From the NCBI GenBank assembly GCA_023053545.1, contig JAKZAN010000004.1, forward strand, positions 3,472,001-3,536,000: a stretch of DNA of 64,000 bases, in the 5' to 3' direction. Both the position numbers and the translations under genes were made by a program. Each line of letters begins with the position of its first letter. The stretch's first letter is position 1. This DNA comes from Lepidurus packardi (lineage: Eukaryota; Arthropoda; Branchiopoda; Notostraca; Triopsidae). Below the pieces are notes generated by a model. The model saw only the letters and a program-made list of their open reading frames with translations. It ran no database searches and was not told the DNA's origin. Below are positions 23,101 to 35,697 of this stretch, one piece after another.

Positions 23101-26100
23101 AAAATATACGGATGTCTTGACGTAACTGACTCTGTCGCAATGTTTGGGATAAAATTACGCTCGCGTTAAACTGCCTCTTGTTAGCCGTACATTTTAAATC
23201 GTTTGTTCTTGAAATATCGCTTCTGTCAGGTGTTATATTGGTTTCTTTACCTGGATGTAAAACGGAAGATTACTTGACATTTCAAAGCGTTGTCTTTATG
23301 TATAGAACTTTTACTGGTCTTAGAATTGGAATAGATTTATTAATGTGTTCCTTCCATGCGTCTATTTTACTAAACTTTAAAATTTTTGGCGAAATTTTAA
23401 ATAAAAAAATTAATTCAGCCTAAGACAAACGTGAAATAGCATCATTAGTTTAACAGGATTAACGCAGTAATCACTAAGTGTATTGTATTCCTTCTGTGTA
23501 GCGTATTTCAGAATTGCAGAAAACAAGTTGGAAAAGTTTGCTGTCATGTTTTTCAAATCAAGTCAACACACATGGCATTCAAAGTAGCATACAAATCTAA
23601 GCTTATTAATGGAAAGAAACAAGAGTATGCATACTACGTTTGCTTACCCAGGCAATCCACAAATTCGCGCTACTTTCGTTAAAAACCATGGATTACTTGC
23701 ACTGTATACATAACAATTCGGGTCCACACACGCTGGCACTAAAAATAAGACCCAAGCAATGGCTACGCCTTATGGCGTAGCAATAAAAGTGAAAAATTAG
23801 AATCTTAGCTATTGCTACGCCAGATAGTGCCTTAGACTTTCTCATTATTTTCTTCTAACATGAGCATTCACTCGATAATCAATTATTACTAGGTTAGGGT
23901 TGACTTAAGTAATGTAAAAAATCAGACTCATGCTTTTCTATCGAAACTACCCTATCGAAACTACCCTAGCCAAATAGCTAACATACTAATTCTTTATGCG
24001 CCGTATGGCGTAGCAATAGCACGTAAACAGACACCTTTTTAGGGTATAAAGTTGACCACAGCGCACTGTGTAGATATGCTGGATTTCCTCCCTCGTGATC
24101 TTTGGGTCTTCTAGTTATTTCTTTTGTGGTTTTATGGTAATGGTCAGGCAAGCAAACTTTCGGCCATGATCACAGTTTATCCAGGAAAATCTACGCTTTA
24201 AACCTATGGTCATGACGTCACACGCTGATCAGGATGTTGCCTAAGGGCGCTTATTACCATGGTTACAGTTTACTTCCGTGCTTTAAATGGTAAACAAAAC
24301 TCGGGTATTCCATTCCCTCTTGAATAGCTTCATTACTGATTCGGCACAGTGAAAAGGAAAATGTCTCTAGAACTTGAAATTCTATCTAAATATTTTAGAT
24401 TAGATTTGAAGACAAAGACGATTTTTGGTGGCTTATTGCCCTTCAAGCCATTTAGCAATTTCAACAGTACCAACATGTATAAGAAACAGGCGAATGGAGA
24501 TGAACTTGGAGAGGGTGAAAAAAAAGAGGTCTTTACAACTAAATTGCCAAAAAAACTGTCTTCAAAGTCTACCCAACTGTTTTTATGGAAGAAAACATGA
24601 AGGAGCCGCTTATAGGTACAAAAAGTACCTTGACGAATCAACGCCAGCCACTTTTTTTTGCATAATTAGAGTTAGCTACATTATTTGACCGGCTCTAACA
24701 AAAGAAAAGAAAATTTTTTTTTTTTTTACCCTAATCCCCTTACCTCCTTCGCCCCTCAAACTTCGCATAATGGATATAAATTTGAGTTATTTTCATTCTG
24801 CGTGCCGTTTTTTGCCTTTCTTGTGCCCCTTGGGTTTATAAAGGGAACAAGAATATAATAACGCAGGCGTTGCAAAGCTCCAACACAAAAAGTTTCCACA
24901 GGTAAGCCCTAAATGCGTTTCATCCGGTTGGTGCAGGGGGTCAACTTTTCATGCATTCGACATACTTGAGCATACCGAACAATTGTGCATATTACCTGTA
25001 GTCGTTCTGCATACTAAGAAAAAAATACTAGACGTCATGAAGTACAAAACATCTTTTGAGCAAATCTTTTTTTCTTAAAAAAAAGGAAAAAGAAAGAAAG
25101 CGTCTGGCCTCCAAGTGAAATAGAACTGTTTCTACTCTTCTTTTCATAACATTATTTCTCTAGGGAACATTAGAAAATAAAACGACACAAAAGAATCGCG
25201 TTTTTCTAAAACAGGGAAAATTCATTAAAAACCTTTCGGGGCATGACAAACTTAGGAATTGTATATTAACTGATTTCCCCTCGATGTTCTTGTCCTTGCT
25301 TAATCAAGCGCTTAATTCACGATAAGAACAGGAAAGTTCGATTAGTGCCCCGAGAAAAAAAGGAAAAGGTAGCTGCCTTTATCAACCGACATAGATATTG
25401 AAGAATGACAAGGAAATAACACAACGTGATCCGAAACAAAGATTGACAGGTAGGAAAGTTTCATGATTTTTTTTTACTTCTCAGATTTTTATAAACAGAA
25501 TTAAAAATACCATTAATTAACAAGGTCTTTTTTTAAAGTTTTATTGTCAACAACCTTTTTAGCTTATCTTTTTTATTTTTCGTTTTTTTAACTTCCTTTC
25601 CCTCGCTCGCGTCTTGTTACGGCTCCTTTTGTTAATACGCTTTTCAACAAAAATTTTCTGGAAGGCAGCGTTTTCTGGGATTTGGGGCGAAAACTTTCAA
25701 GCTTTAGGAATCAAATTCCCTTCTGGAGGGAAAAAAAAGTTAAAATGAAGAGAAACTTGAAAGGCTACTCGGATAATGGATCCTCATTTGGGGTGAATCT
25801 CTTTTGGAACTGGGTAGATTCAGATTGCGACTCATGGCTGCTGCTGCTGAAGAGACACAAGAGACGGAGAGAGAATGAGCAAAGTCCTTTTCCAGGGCCA
25901 AGCCACCAAACAGCCAAGTAAGACACAACAAAAGGTGGCCCCTTTCCATTAGCCTGATGTATTCTGACATGCTCTTGATTGCGTGTCACTTGCCACGACC
26001 GTTAAAAGGGAACTTTCTCAACACGAATCTCTCCCCAGTTCGGCAGCCCAAGGAGAACAGAGGCAAAATAAAATGCAAAAAAAGAGGATGCTTTCTTATA

Positions 26101-27197
26101 TATATCTTGTCATTTCTTTCTTCCCTTTCTTTACGGGGGCAATAAGAAAAAGCCGAAAGTGAGAAGCTGTCCGAGATCAATGGGAGTTAGGCTTTTAAGC
26201 TGGGAAAGGAAATTAGCCACTTGCTATAAACCTTAATTCCATCCATTTCATCCAATTACATCCATCGACTCGACTCAACTCAACTTGGCCTTTCGCTGTA
26301 TAAGGAATGTAGAAAAACTGGAATACTATATCAAGAGACTTTTTGACGCTCTAAGATGACATAATATGATGGAATGCACAAGACAAGAGACGTCTGCTGC
26401 GGATTTTTTTTTCTTAGGAAGATGAAAAAATAACCTCGAGCTTCTCGTTTGCATTGCAAATTAACTCGCTGCTTTGGTTCGGGGACCAATTTTTACATAT
26501 TTGTCGTGAGATATAGGGAGCAGCTGTCATGTTTTTTGGAGGGAGGGGGATTTCTTCAGTTTTTTCTTTCCTAAGATATGAACTTCCGTGAAGTTGAACT
26601 CCAAACATGGATTATGAGGCGGGATTTAGAAACTGTAACTACAAATCAGAGTCTCTCAACATTCATTCAATTGATGCGAGTGCAACCAGTAAATTTAGGA
26701 TTTTTGTATAATTTTCTTTGTAAGAGAGAGACTGCATGAGTTTGAGCTTCTTTGAGTAATCACTCAAGCAAAAAAGAACTGGGTAATAACTTGCAAAGGC
26801 AGAGGCGGTTATTTGCAACTCCAAATACCATATTTAGGGGCGGTTCGCTTCTTGTCAACGCTGAAAAGTGCTCGTCGACACGCTTGGTAAATGAAATACC
26901 CTCGTAAATAGGAGAGAACCACTTTGTGAGCATCTTAATTAAGGCTAAATGACTTATTGTTCATTACAGCCAAAAAACATACAAGTCATACGTTAAAAGT
27001 TTATGGAACACGCAACACGAAATAATGGTTAATGTTTGAAGCGAATTTTTAGGAGATAAAAAGTACTCTCGACTCCCTTGAACTAAATAAAAAGATAAAA
27101 AGCTGTCGTCTTAATTTAAGCAGGAAAGTAACACTTCCTGTCCCGTCCAAAATAGAAGCAACCGATGTTCCTCATAGTGCATGCAAGTCATGCTGGA
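20126..27197. other. Toll 3' region and gene-free stretch
   Basis: The first few hundred bases are probably Toll 3' UTR; no unambiguous AATAAA cleavage signal sits close to the stop codon. Beyond that I see no supported gene. The DNA is AT-rich with pyrimidine tracts such as a (CT)n run near 22,435-22,453. A cluster of GGCGTAGCAATA motifs occurs at 23.76-24.02 kb and is listed separately. Confidence 0.5.
23757..24018. repeat. Cluster of inverted GGCGTAGCAATA motifs
   Basis: GGCGTAGCAATA occurs at 23,774-23,785 and 24,007-24,018, and its reverse complement TATTGCTACGCC at 23,810-23,821. A near copy, CAATGGCTACGCC, starts at 23,757 and forms a small hairpin with the first. The order suggests two nested or adjacent miniature elements sharing terminal repeats. 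No coding content is seen. Confidence 0.5.
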
Positions 27198-27221
27198 CTT
27201 GTAACGTTACTCCGGCGTGCC
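27198..27221 (+). repeat. Dispersed repeat family A core, copy 1
   Basis: CTTGTAACGTTACTCCGGCG matches the core CTTGTAGCGTTACTCYGGC found at 32.7, 33.0, 39.65 and 39.74 kb. The surrounding 100 bases are GC-richer than the background, so the true element is longer than the core. Its class is unknown. Confidence 0.6.
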
Positions 27222-30200
27222 GGTGGAGATGCGCAACGATGCAACAGTGGAAGAAGCAACGCAGCACTCGCCGGTTGAATGAGTCCCACTTACCCAGGAC
27301 TTGCGGCCCAACTTGGGCTTGCACTAACTTCGCTCGGTAGCTTTTCGTTGGACGAGATTCAAACTCCTAATGGGACAGTTTTCCATTTCTAGCGCTTCAA
27401 GGAATCTTGTAATATGAATGTCTTCAATGCCGATTGGGCTGATTAATAGCTTAAAGAATGGGAGGGTAGTTTAAAGCCCTACTGCGTTTTTCCAACATTA
27501 GTAGATTATGCCATTTACTCGTGCCTTTTCCCCATTCTTTTATCAAACGATCAGCATAAAATACTTAATAAAGTTCAAATGTACTATATCTTTCTTACAA
27601 AAGCTTTCAAATTATTTACATACTTACTATAAACTTCTAAAAGCCGTCGTATTCCAAAGCATCTTTCTCGAGATTCGACTATTCCGTCCAAAATCAATCC
27701 GCCGAGCACAGTATAAAAAATGTGAAAAAAAAAATCAAGCCCAAGTAACCGAATGAGTAGCGGTTAGGAACGCAACATTCGCTCGGTTAGCTGTCCTTAA
27801 TTCAGTATTGCGTCTTTGTGTTATGGTTAAGTGGTAAAGGATGCCCCAGTAGCGCTACGAGTTCCCGCCTGACCTTCGCTGGGTGGAACGTCGGTCCCTC
27901 TTATTTTAGACTGGGTTAAGTTCTTTGCCTAGCGATACTGTACCAATTTCTTCTGGATGGATGCAGAATATACTTCAGATGCCTCAGGCATTTGATGAGC
28001 AATACAATTCCATTTCCTATTGTAATTTTTTTCGAAAAAGTGCTAGGACGTTGATCCAGAACAGAACCAAAAAAGTGTTGTGTTTTGAGCAGCAGCAAGA
28101 ACACACAGAGCATTAGATTAGGAGATAAACCCTTGCAAAAGAGGACTGGTCGCCATTTCACCCGGGAGGGGAGGGAAATAAGGGAGATGAAACAGATCAT
28201 AAAAACTCAAGACATAAAGCTTTGGTCGCCCCCAAAACATGAATGCGACTTTGAGCTCAGCGGATAGATCTGACTTGATTAAAGGACATTTCTGGGTAAC
28301 AGAGCTGCTGTAAGTACTATCGTATTACTGCCGCATAAGCACTAAGCCAAGAATGCCAACGACTCCGCACTGCGTCAAGCCCAAAGCAGATTGCGACTGC
28401 TTTTTATCAAGTCAATTTCTAAAGGAATTACCAGGAAATGTACAATTCAATTAACTTATAATCTTTAAGAAAAAAGCTAATTAAAACCCAAGAAAAAATC
28501 CTCTCAAACGCATTACTTTCAGAGTCCCAATGTGCTACAGGTGTGACAACAAGGAAAACTCCCCACAATAGCCTTTTTTGGGTGATATCGACATCAAGGT
28601 TTTGGCCGCTTTTATCCCCCAAAAACGACAACTGTCAACTGCTGTGGTCACAGTAATGTCTCTCACCCATCCAATACGAAATAAATCCGGAGTCCTTGCC
28701 CAATACTGAGAACAATAGCCTCTCTTTTTCTTACACTAGTGTTAACTCGGGCGAATAACCGAGAAAACCCTGACCTGTCATTCAGAGCTCCCATCTAAAA
28801 AGGAAAAAAGAGAAAAGAAAAAAGGTACGTACATTCCTTTATTGCTACAGTCATTTCTTTTCTATTTTTCTTCTTGGGCAAAACTAACACAAAAACAGCA
28901 AAATGTTTCGAAAACACAAGTTACATCGGTAACCAAGGTTGAATCTATTGTACTCGCGCCTTCAATTAAAGCTGGGCTTAATGATAAAATCCTATGGAAC
29001 TTCTAGAACCACCCAGAAGAATACAACCACCAAAAAACGCAGGAAAAGCTCGTGATCCTTTCTGACTATACTGACAGAAAATATTAAGCAAGATAGATGC
29101 TAGAATATGCATCATTCATGTATACGAGAAACGACTTTTACTTTTTTGGTCAATATCTAAAAAGAGAGATCAAAGCTTGGAGCCAGCATAAAATGTCAAA
29201 ATGGTATAAGCGTGCTTCATTAGCCAGAAACCCATTTTTATGTGGCGACACGGGATATAGTCAGGAGCCAGGCTGGGCGGTGCAGAACAAATAAGAGTTG
29301 ACTTTTAAATGAAAGGCTTGTCAAAGTGTTATACATCGAAAATACGCCATTGATAAAAAAAAATAAAGAATGACACACGAGCTTCCGAAACCCCACCTTT
29401 AACAAGCGCCACGGCTTTATTTTTTTTTATTTATTTTTTAAAGTTTCTGTTGGGGAAAGTAGTCAGACTCCTCATTCCATTTTATCCACAACGTCCATCA
29501 ATTAATTTTTTTAAATAGACATTCGATTCTGTTTTATGTCAAAGCTGAGCTAAGCTAAAAACCAAAATCTAAATGGGAAAAAAGAATTCTGAGGCGTCCA
29601 GTGAAACCTGTCTTCACTCCAGCCGTTTTTAGTTGTTTTTTTTCCTCAAATTCCATTCCATACCGTTTCTTTAATTAGTCACTGTCTTGTGGCTTCATTT
29701 ACGGGAAGTGTGGAGCTAATTGAAAAACGAGACATGTTGTATGTGCTGTGCATGGCAAGCAGGGGTAAAAAAAGAAAAAAAAGTAACGAACAGATCGTTC
29801 ATGAAAAAGCTTCGCGGAAAACCGGCCTCGACCACATCTCATTTGTAAATTCACACTTTGCCATTGACATCTGCTGCTAAGTCATGCACCCATATCTGGC
29901 TAAATGCTAAAGGACTTGTTAACAATTCAACAGAACAAACAAACTCTGAAATAACATAATGTCATACGATCCGTTATAGAGACGGAAAAGTGAAAAAAAT
30001 AAAAATAAAAAAGCGTCATGATTCGCCATCTTTGCTGTCTTTTTAAACAGAAATAGCCACACACAAAAAAGTATTGAAAAATATGTTTCTTATGATATTT
30101 TTCTTCTTATCCTGTTCCAAGAAGGATCTAATGGCTTCACGACGTCGCGGACGTTTCGGTATCCATGGCACCAGAAATATTTGCTTGTATTACACCATTG

Positions 30201-32698
30201 AAAGAACACTATCATCCCAGGCATCTGACGTCATGGCAGAAACTTGGCATGCCAAGAACTCGCAAACGCTGAACAAACCTTAATCTACTGTTTTAGACGC
30301 ACAAAATTTGTGTCACAAAAAACGTGTCATTTGGATGACTATCGGGCTTTTAAGGCTTCTGGGTAGTTTAGCTTGTTACCCCCAAGCTACCACGAGGTAG
30401 CGCGCAATGCCTTGTATAGTGTATGAACGCGCATTGCTTATGCGCATAAAACAGCAAACAGTGTAATCACTTTCTAACCACGTACTCAATTTTCATGCAT
30501 TTTTTCTTAAAAACACAATAAAATAACACCTAGGACAAGAAGGTTTCCAAATACGTAATTTTCCTTTCTTTTTGCGTTGGTGAAAAATTAATTTGCATTT
30601 TTCAAATTAGCAAAGGTATAAAAATAAAAAGCCAAACTGTCATGTCATCGGAATTCGTACTAACTACATTACTGTCAGCAAGTTTTACAAAAATCTTGCA
30701 AACTTCTTAAGTAAATTTTTTCTGCCTTCCCCATGCTACCGTGGCCTAGAAATCAACGTTCAAATTTTTCATTTACCTCTTATTCTGCAAATGACTAATT
30801 TATTATAAAGTATCGAAATAAGCCTCGAATGTCTTTGCATAGCTATTGGCATGCTCAACTTTACTGTTAGAAGGTTTATGATAATATATACCGGGTTTAG
30901 CCAATAGTTGTTCTGAATTCCCGCATACGAGGAGCTATCTTGTTCTTTAATGTGTATGCATAGCTAAGATATACGGGAGTCCTGATATCTAAAAACCTCG
31001 GCCGCCTGAGCCAAAAGATAAAACAACTGACGTTCGTTTTATGGTATTGTCCAAACCACTTCATATTTACTTTAGGGCACAAAAAGTATACTACTATGGT
31101 AGGAAGGGTAAACCTTTACGGCGGCTAACTTTTCGTGAGTGTGGGTATATGGTTTTGATATAATAGAAGTTTTTTATTGGACGAAGGGAATCATTAACGT
31201 TAACATCGTGCTACGACGAGTCCCAAGAGTCATAAAATTCAGTTTTAGACTTCCTTCTAAAACCTACACAACTTCATTTCCCTTTGATTAAACACGGTAA
31301 TTATCATTCTTTCGAGAAGACACGACTTCGGTGCCCTTCCAAACCGTCTGTCGTTGGCCCTAATGTACCTTGTATCAAACGACACATAATAGATGCATAG
31401 AAGAAGAAAAAGAACTTTATCCGAAAATCGGTCCATAATTTAATTTATAAAGGTACAGGTTATATGCAATCACTTGTCTCCATTTTTTTCTTTCCAATAT
31501 TAAAGCAGTTTGATTGGATTACTGCAATATAACGGAAGTATGATCCTCGAATCGTCTTCCAAACGAAAGGACCCACCCTTTCATCTGAGCAAGAGCACTT
31601 CCAATGGGCGTAGCCTTCACAGCAAGCCTCACAGTCCCAGACCGAAGGTAATTAAACAAAACTATACCCTTAAAAAACCGTCTAAGTAATTCCAGATTCC
31701 CTGGCGTCAAACAGGTTTAGATCTGTTGACTTTTTTCCCTTAACGGCTTAACGCATCAGATTCTTTCTTTGGTAACACCATTACTTCAAATTCAAACTGG
31801 GGAAGAAGAAAAAAAAAAGGATCCAGCTAATCAACTCCTCTACTCAAATTTTCAATTCAGGATTCCCAATTTTTTTCTTCTACACCATATTCATATAAGA
31901 AAACAAAAAGCAAAGAAACAAAAAAAGGGTTTGCATATACGACAGAACCGGCAATTTGTACTGGAATTATTCATAAGTTCGACCCGAGTTTTAAACACGG
32001 TCCGGTCCCTAAAACGAAAACCGATAAGCAACAAACTAAAAAAAACTAAAAAATAGTAACCGTTAGTGGGCTGCCTTGACCATTGCCCGATTACCAATTC
32101 CTAATAAAAAAAAGTCTCCGTTGATTTTCTTTTACCTTTTTTTCACTTCTTCAGCAACCTATTGAATATTCCATGCTTTTTTTCCCGCTCCGTCGTCCCT
32201 TCTCTTGAAGCCAAGATACCGGAGCAGAACCCGCCACACTCGGGTATCTACACCCGTCATGCAACCCTGAAAGCAAGGAAAAAGGGGAATAAACGATAAG
32301 AAGAAAGGAGCAAAAGAGCAGATGAGAAGAGAAAAAGAGAGAGGCTGCAAGCGTCTCCCAATATATGCATGAATTTGGCTAGCCAAAAGCTTAAAGTCCT
32401 CCAAGAACCACCACAATCGTCATAGCCACAGGTAGAACGTCAGTTTACCAACTGATTTATGCCCAAAGGAAACCGCTAGCCGTCAGAATCCTGCATGTTT
32501 GTGTTTTTTTCGCTCAGCCCTTCCATATTCACCCTATGTCCTCCCTTTCTGTTTTCCCTTGCACTCTAAAGCAGAAGAATAAAGGCTTGTGCCATTTTAA
32601 TCTCAATTTTTGTAAAGCCCAGATCAAAGTCGTGTAAGGGACCAAACATAAAAAGGTGACTTAGGAAATCGACTTGAGTCGGCTTGAGACAGGCCGGA
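27222..32698. other. Gene-free stretch
   Basis: No supported gene on either strand; open frames are short and none shows a domain. The sequence is AT-rich. A fragment ending ATATACGGGAGTCC near 30,972-30,985 resembles parts of 13.5 and 43.9 kb and may be a remnant of a shared repeat. Confidence 0.55.
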
Positions 32699-32722
32699 CT
32701 TGTGGCGTTACCCCGGCTTGCC
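32699..32722 (+). repeat. Dispersed repeat family A core, copy 2
   Basis: CTTGTGGCGTTACCCCGGCT is a diverged copy of the family A core. Nearby GAAATCGACTTG (about 32,665) is also found, inverted, beside the 39.65 kb copy, and CGGCAAATA downstream parallels GCAGCAAATA after the 39.74 kb copy. The homology therefore extends over at least 100 bases. Confidence 0.6.
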
Positions 32723-33034
32723 TCGTACTGGCTTGAACCGCGGCAAATAGGGGACCAAGTGAAGCGAGTGGCATCTGCCCAGGTTGCTTGGCGTTCATCC
32801 GGGATGCCTAGCAGCCGTTTCAAAACCCAGTCGCAATTTCGTTCTTATTAGCAATTTTAGGCTGATGAAACCAAACGGGAATAATTCAACCTAAGGTTTG
32901 ATGGAGCTTTAATTGTAGAATTCCACTTTCCGTAGTTTTTCAAAAGAGTACCGTTATTTAATTAACGCTTTCTTATTTGTAATTTTTAGTAACCATACAG
33001 ACGTTAGTTTGCTTGCTTAACAATGAAAAATAAA

Positions 33035-33053
33035 GCCAGAGTAACGCTTCGAG
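33035..33053 (-). repeat. Dispersed repeat family A core, copy 3
   Basis: GCCAGAGTAACGCTTCGAG is the reverse complement form of the family A core. With copy 2 it forms an inverted pair about 310 bases apart, so 32.7-33.05 kb could be one element or two independent insertions. Confidence 0.55.
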
Positions 33054-33447
33054 TCCGGCCTGGACAAAATTTCTTCCATTCTTATTTTTACTTTTTATTT
33101 TGGGGCTCCTTAGACTACAAGAAGAGAATCTGGCCAGAGAGAAAAATAAAGAAGTTCTTACGTCACTATTTGTTGAAGAATTACAAAGACGCTCATTTCT
33201 TATAGTCCATTAAATCTGACTTTATAAGAACGTTATATAAGCTATGCTCACAACTTGGCTATTATGCCAACAATATATCGTGACGGGAAGCTTTCAACGA
33301 TGGCTCTCATCAAGTCCTATTGTCGTACGAAAGACTAACCATGCACGCACTAAAACCATACTAGCCTTTTTCTTTAACCCAAAAAAAAAAAATATTGTCA
33401 AAAGTAATAGCTGCAAAAAATAATATAAAAAATAGAGCAAAAAATCT

Positions 33448-33690
33448 AGTTTCCAGTGAAACAACGCATTTTTCCGTGTGCGAAATAGCAATTGAGTTAT
33501 TCAAACGATATTCAGAATATTTATTTAATATGAAAAAAATTTGAGTTTGAACTTGCCGCGCGGCGGACGCAAGCGTATGGCCAGCTATGGCGCGAACAAA
33601 TTCAGGCAGCATCCTGATTCGCCCACCCCTTGTTCATACGCTTATGCCACGGGAAAATGCCAAAGTTTACCGTTTCATAATACGTGAACC
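33448..33690 (-). repeat. Long inverted repeat, left arm
   Basis: About 240 bp that match the reverse complement of 35,460-35,697. Shared blocks in order, read on the minus strand, include GTAAACTTTGGC, CCCGTG, AAGGGTTGGGC-like and AATCAGGA.GCTGCCTGA, then GCGCGGCAAGTTCAAA, AATAACTCAATTGCTATT and AATGC.TTGT.TCACTG. The arms are clearly diverged, which suggests an old event. The arms face each other across about 1.77 kb. Confidence 0.75.
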
Positions 33691-35459
33691 GCCCTTCGGA
33701 AACGTGTGAAGCAAACGTCATAATTCTGAGAAAATTGTATACTATAACAACGAAAAAATACATATCTCCTAAAATGTAATTGTTGTGGTTATTGTCCTTT
33801 AATACAGGCTTACAGTTAGAATGTAGAATATTTCCAAAGAAAATTACGGAAAGCCGTTTATCAGTTTGGATTAAACATGTGCTGAGAGGTGCTGACAAAG
33901 TTTAAGGTGTTTTAATTGTGTCCATAAATCGCGTCAACTCATCTCTTTCCCAACTCTTTCAAAGACTTCTACTACTACACAATACAAATATGAGACGTAT
34001 AACAATTTCGACTCTCTTCTTCCTCCGAAGAATACATTGAAAACAGACAAAAGCTTCCCCTAAAACAAGACAAAACAAGAACCAACAAACAAAAGATCCC
34101 AGAGGAAAACCTTCCAAAGTTCTCGAAAAAGGTTGCACTGATGGTCAAAAGCTTATCAGCGAGGAAGCTTAAGTGATGGAGAACTTGTCGTGATCCATTA
34201 AGAAAGGCTTGTGCGGATGAGTCAGTGTGCATAGAGAATTGGGTTTGGATGCGTTTTCCCAACCAGAACCTGGATAGAAAAAATATCCGCGCCTAATAAT
34301 GCGTGGCTGGTCGGAGCCACGACAAGATTGGGGCGGAGTTGGGAATTTTTGGCAAAGAGGCTTTGTGTTCTTTGCCTTTTGTTTATATAGAGGAGTTGTT
34401 GGGATTATTCCAAAGTTGAAAGCCGTGTAAGTTGAGAAGTCACAGACACAGCAGCTCCCTTCCAGGTAACGGTATATTAACTTAACGGTATGCAACACTA
34501 TACCAAAAAATCCCTGATAATTTATCAATAAATTGTGTAAAGGAAACTATATATATTTTGTTCTTTACTTGTTATTTTTGCATTGAGAATAAGGCATACT
34601 ATAGTACTGTCGAGTTCAACGTTTATAATTCCTTAACGTACCAAAAAAACTTTCGTTAAGAATTTGTAAATAGATTCCTCTAGTGAAACTTTGCATTTAA
34701 ACAATAGCCAATATCTTAATAGGGTTGTCGATGATCTAACCCTCTTTAAAAAAAAACAGTTTTATTTATGAATAATGGATGTTCAATAATATCTCGAAGC
34801 CATTCCTGCATGAGGAATTTCCGTTCATATTACAACCCTCTCTCGCCTGGAAAGATTTCAAGCAACTGTTCAAAACATCCCATTATTTCCATTGTTTGAA
34901 CAACACACATCCCAAACCTCCAGCTGTCCATATTAACATATACTAGCCAAAATTCGCGACCCTTTTCTTAAATCTTTTCTTAAAAAATGCACATGAACTG
35001 AAAGGGGCGAGTACGTGTTGATCTTCAAATACATTAAAATACATTTTAACAGCCCGCCACGCACCTTCAGTTTTTTGTTTAGTCCATAATCTTTATACGC
35101 GACGAGTTATTTACATAAAACTGTCTGAGCCGTATATCTTTTGAAGTTTCAAGACCTCCCCAATTTGCTGTTCAGCAAAACCCTTTATTTACGACAGTCT
35201 CGTTATCTTTAAAGCTTTACCTGTGACATATAGATATAAGCGACGTCCAGTAATTCTTTCCAATTTCTTCACAAGTACGTACCTGTATAGTAAATCACGA
35301 CCACTCAACGTAGCTTTTTTTCCATTTTCTCAATAAAATTCATGTCTAAACAGAGAACGAAAGAGCAGTCGTCTCCACAATCACATTCTGATATATTTTT
35401 TTAAATCATGTAGACTTAACTCATAATTACGACGTTTATTTCACATTTTTATCAAGTGT
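33691..35459. other. Spacer between the long inverted arms
   Basis: AT-rich sequence with no recognisable transposase or other protein. It could be the interior of a non-autonomous element whose ends are the arms, or simply the gap between two independent insertions of the same repeat. Nothing in it distinguishes these by eye. Confidence 0.45.
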
Positions 35460-35697
35460 GGTTCCCGTATTATCAAACTGTAAACTTTGGCCATTGTCCC
35501 GTGACGCATGCGTGTGGGACAAGGGTTGGGCCAATCAGGACGCTGCCTGACTTTGTTCCGCGCCGTAGGTATCCACACTTCTGTCCACAGAACATCGCGC
35601 GGCAAGTTCAAATTTTAAATTTTCTTAATCATATTATTCTAATAACTCAATTGCTATTCGACGCACAGAAGAATGCATTGTATCACTGTAACCTAAG
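35460..35697 (+). repeat. Long inverted repeat, right arm
   Basis: Partner of 33,448-33,690 in opposite orientation. It contains GTAAACTTTGGCCATTG, CCAATCAGGACGCTGCCTGA, GCGCGGCAAGTTCAAA and AATAACTCAATTGCTATTCG. No coding potential is seen. Confidence 0.75.
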
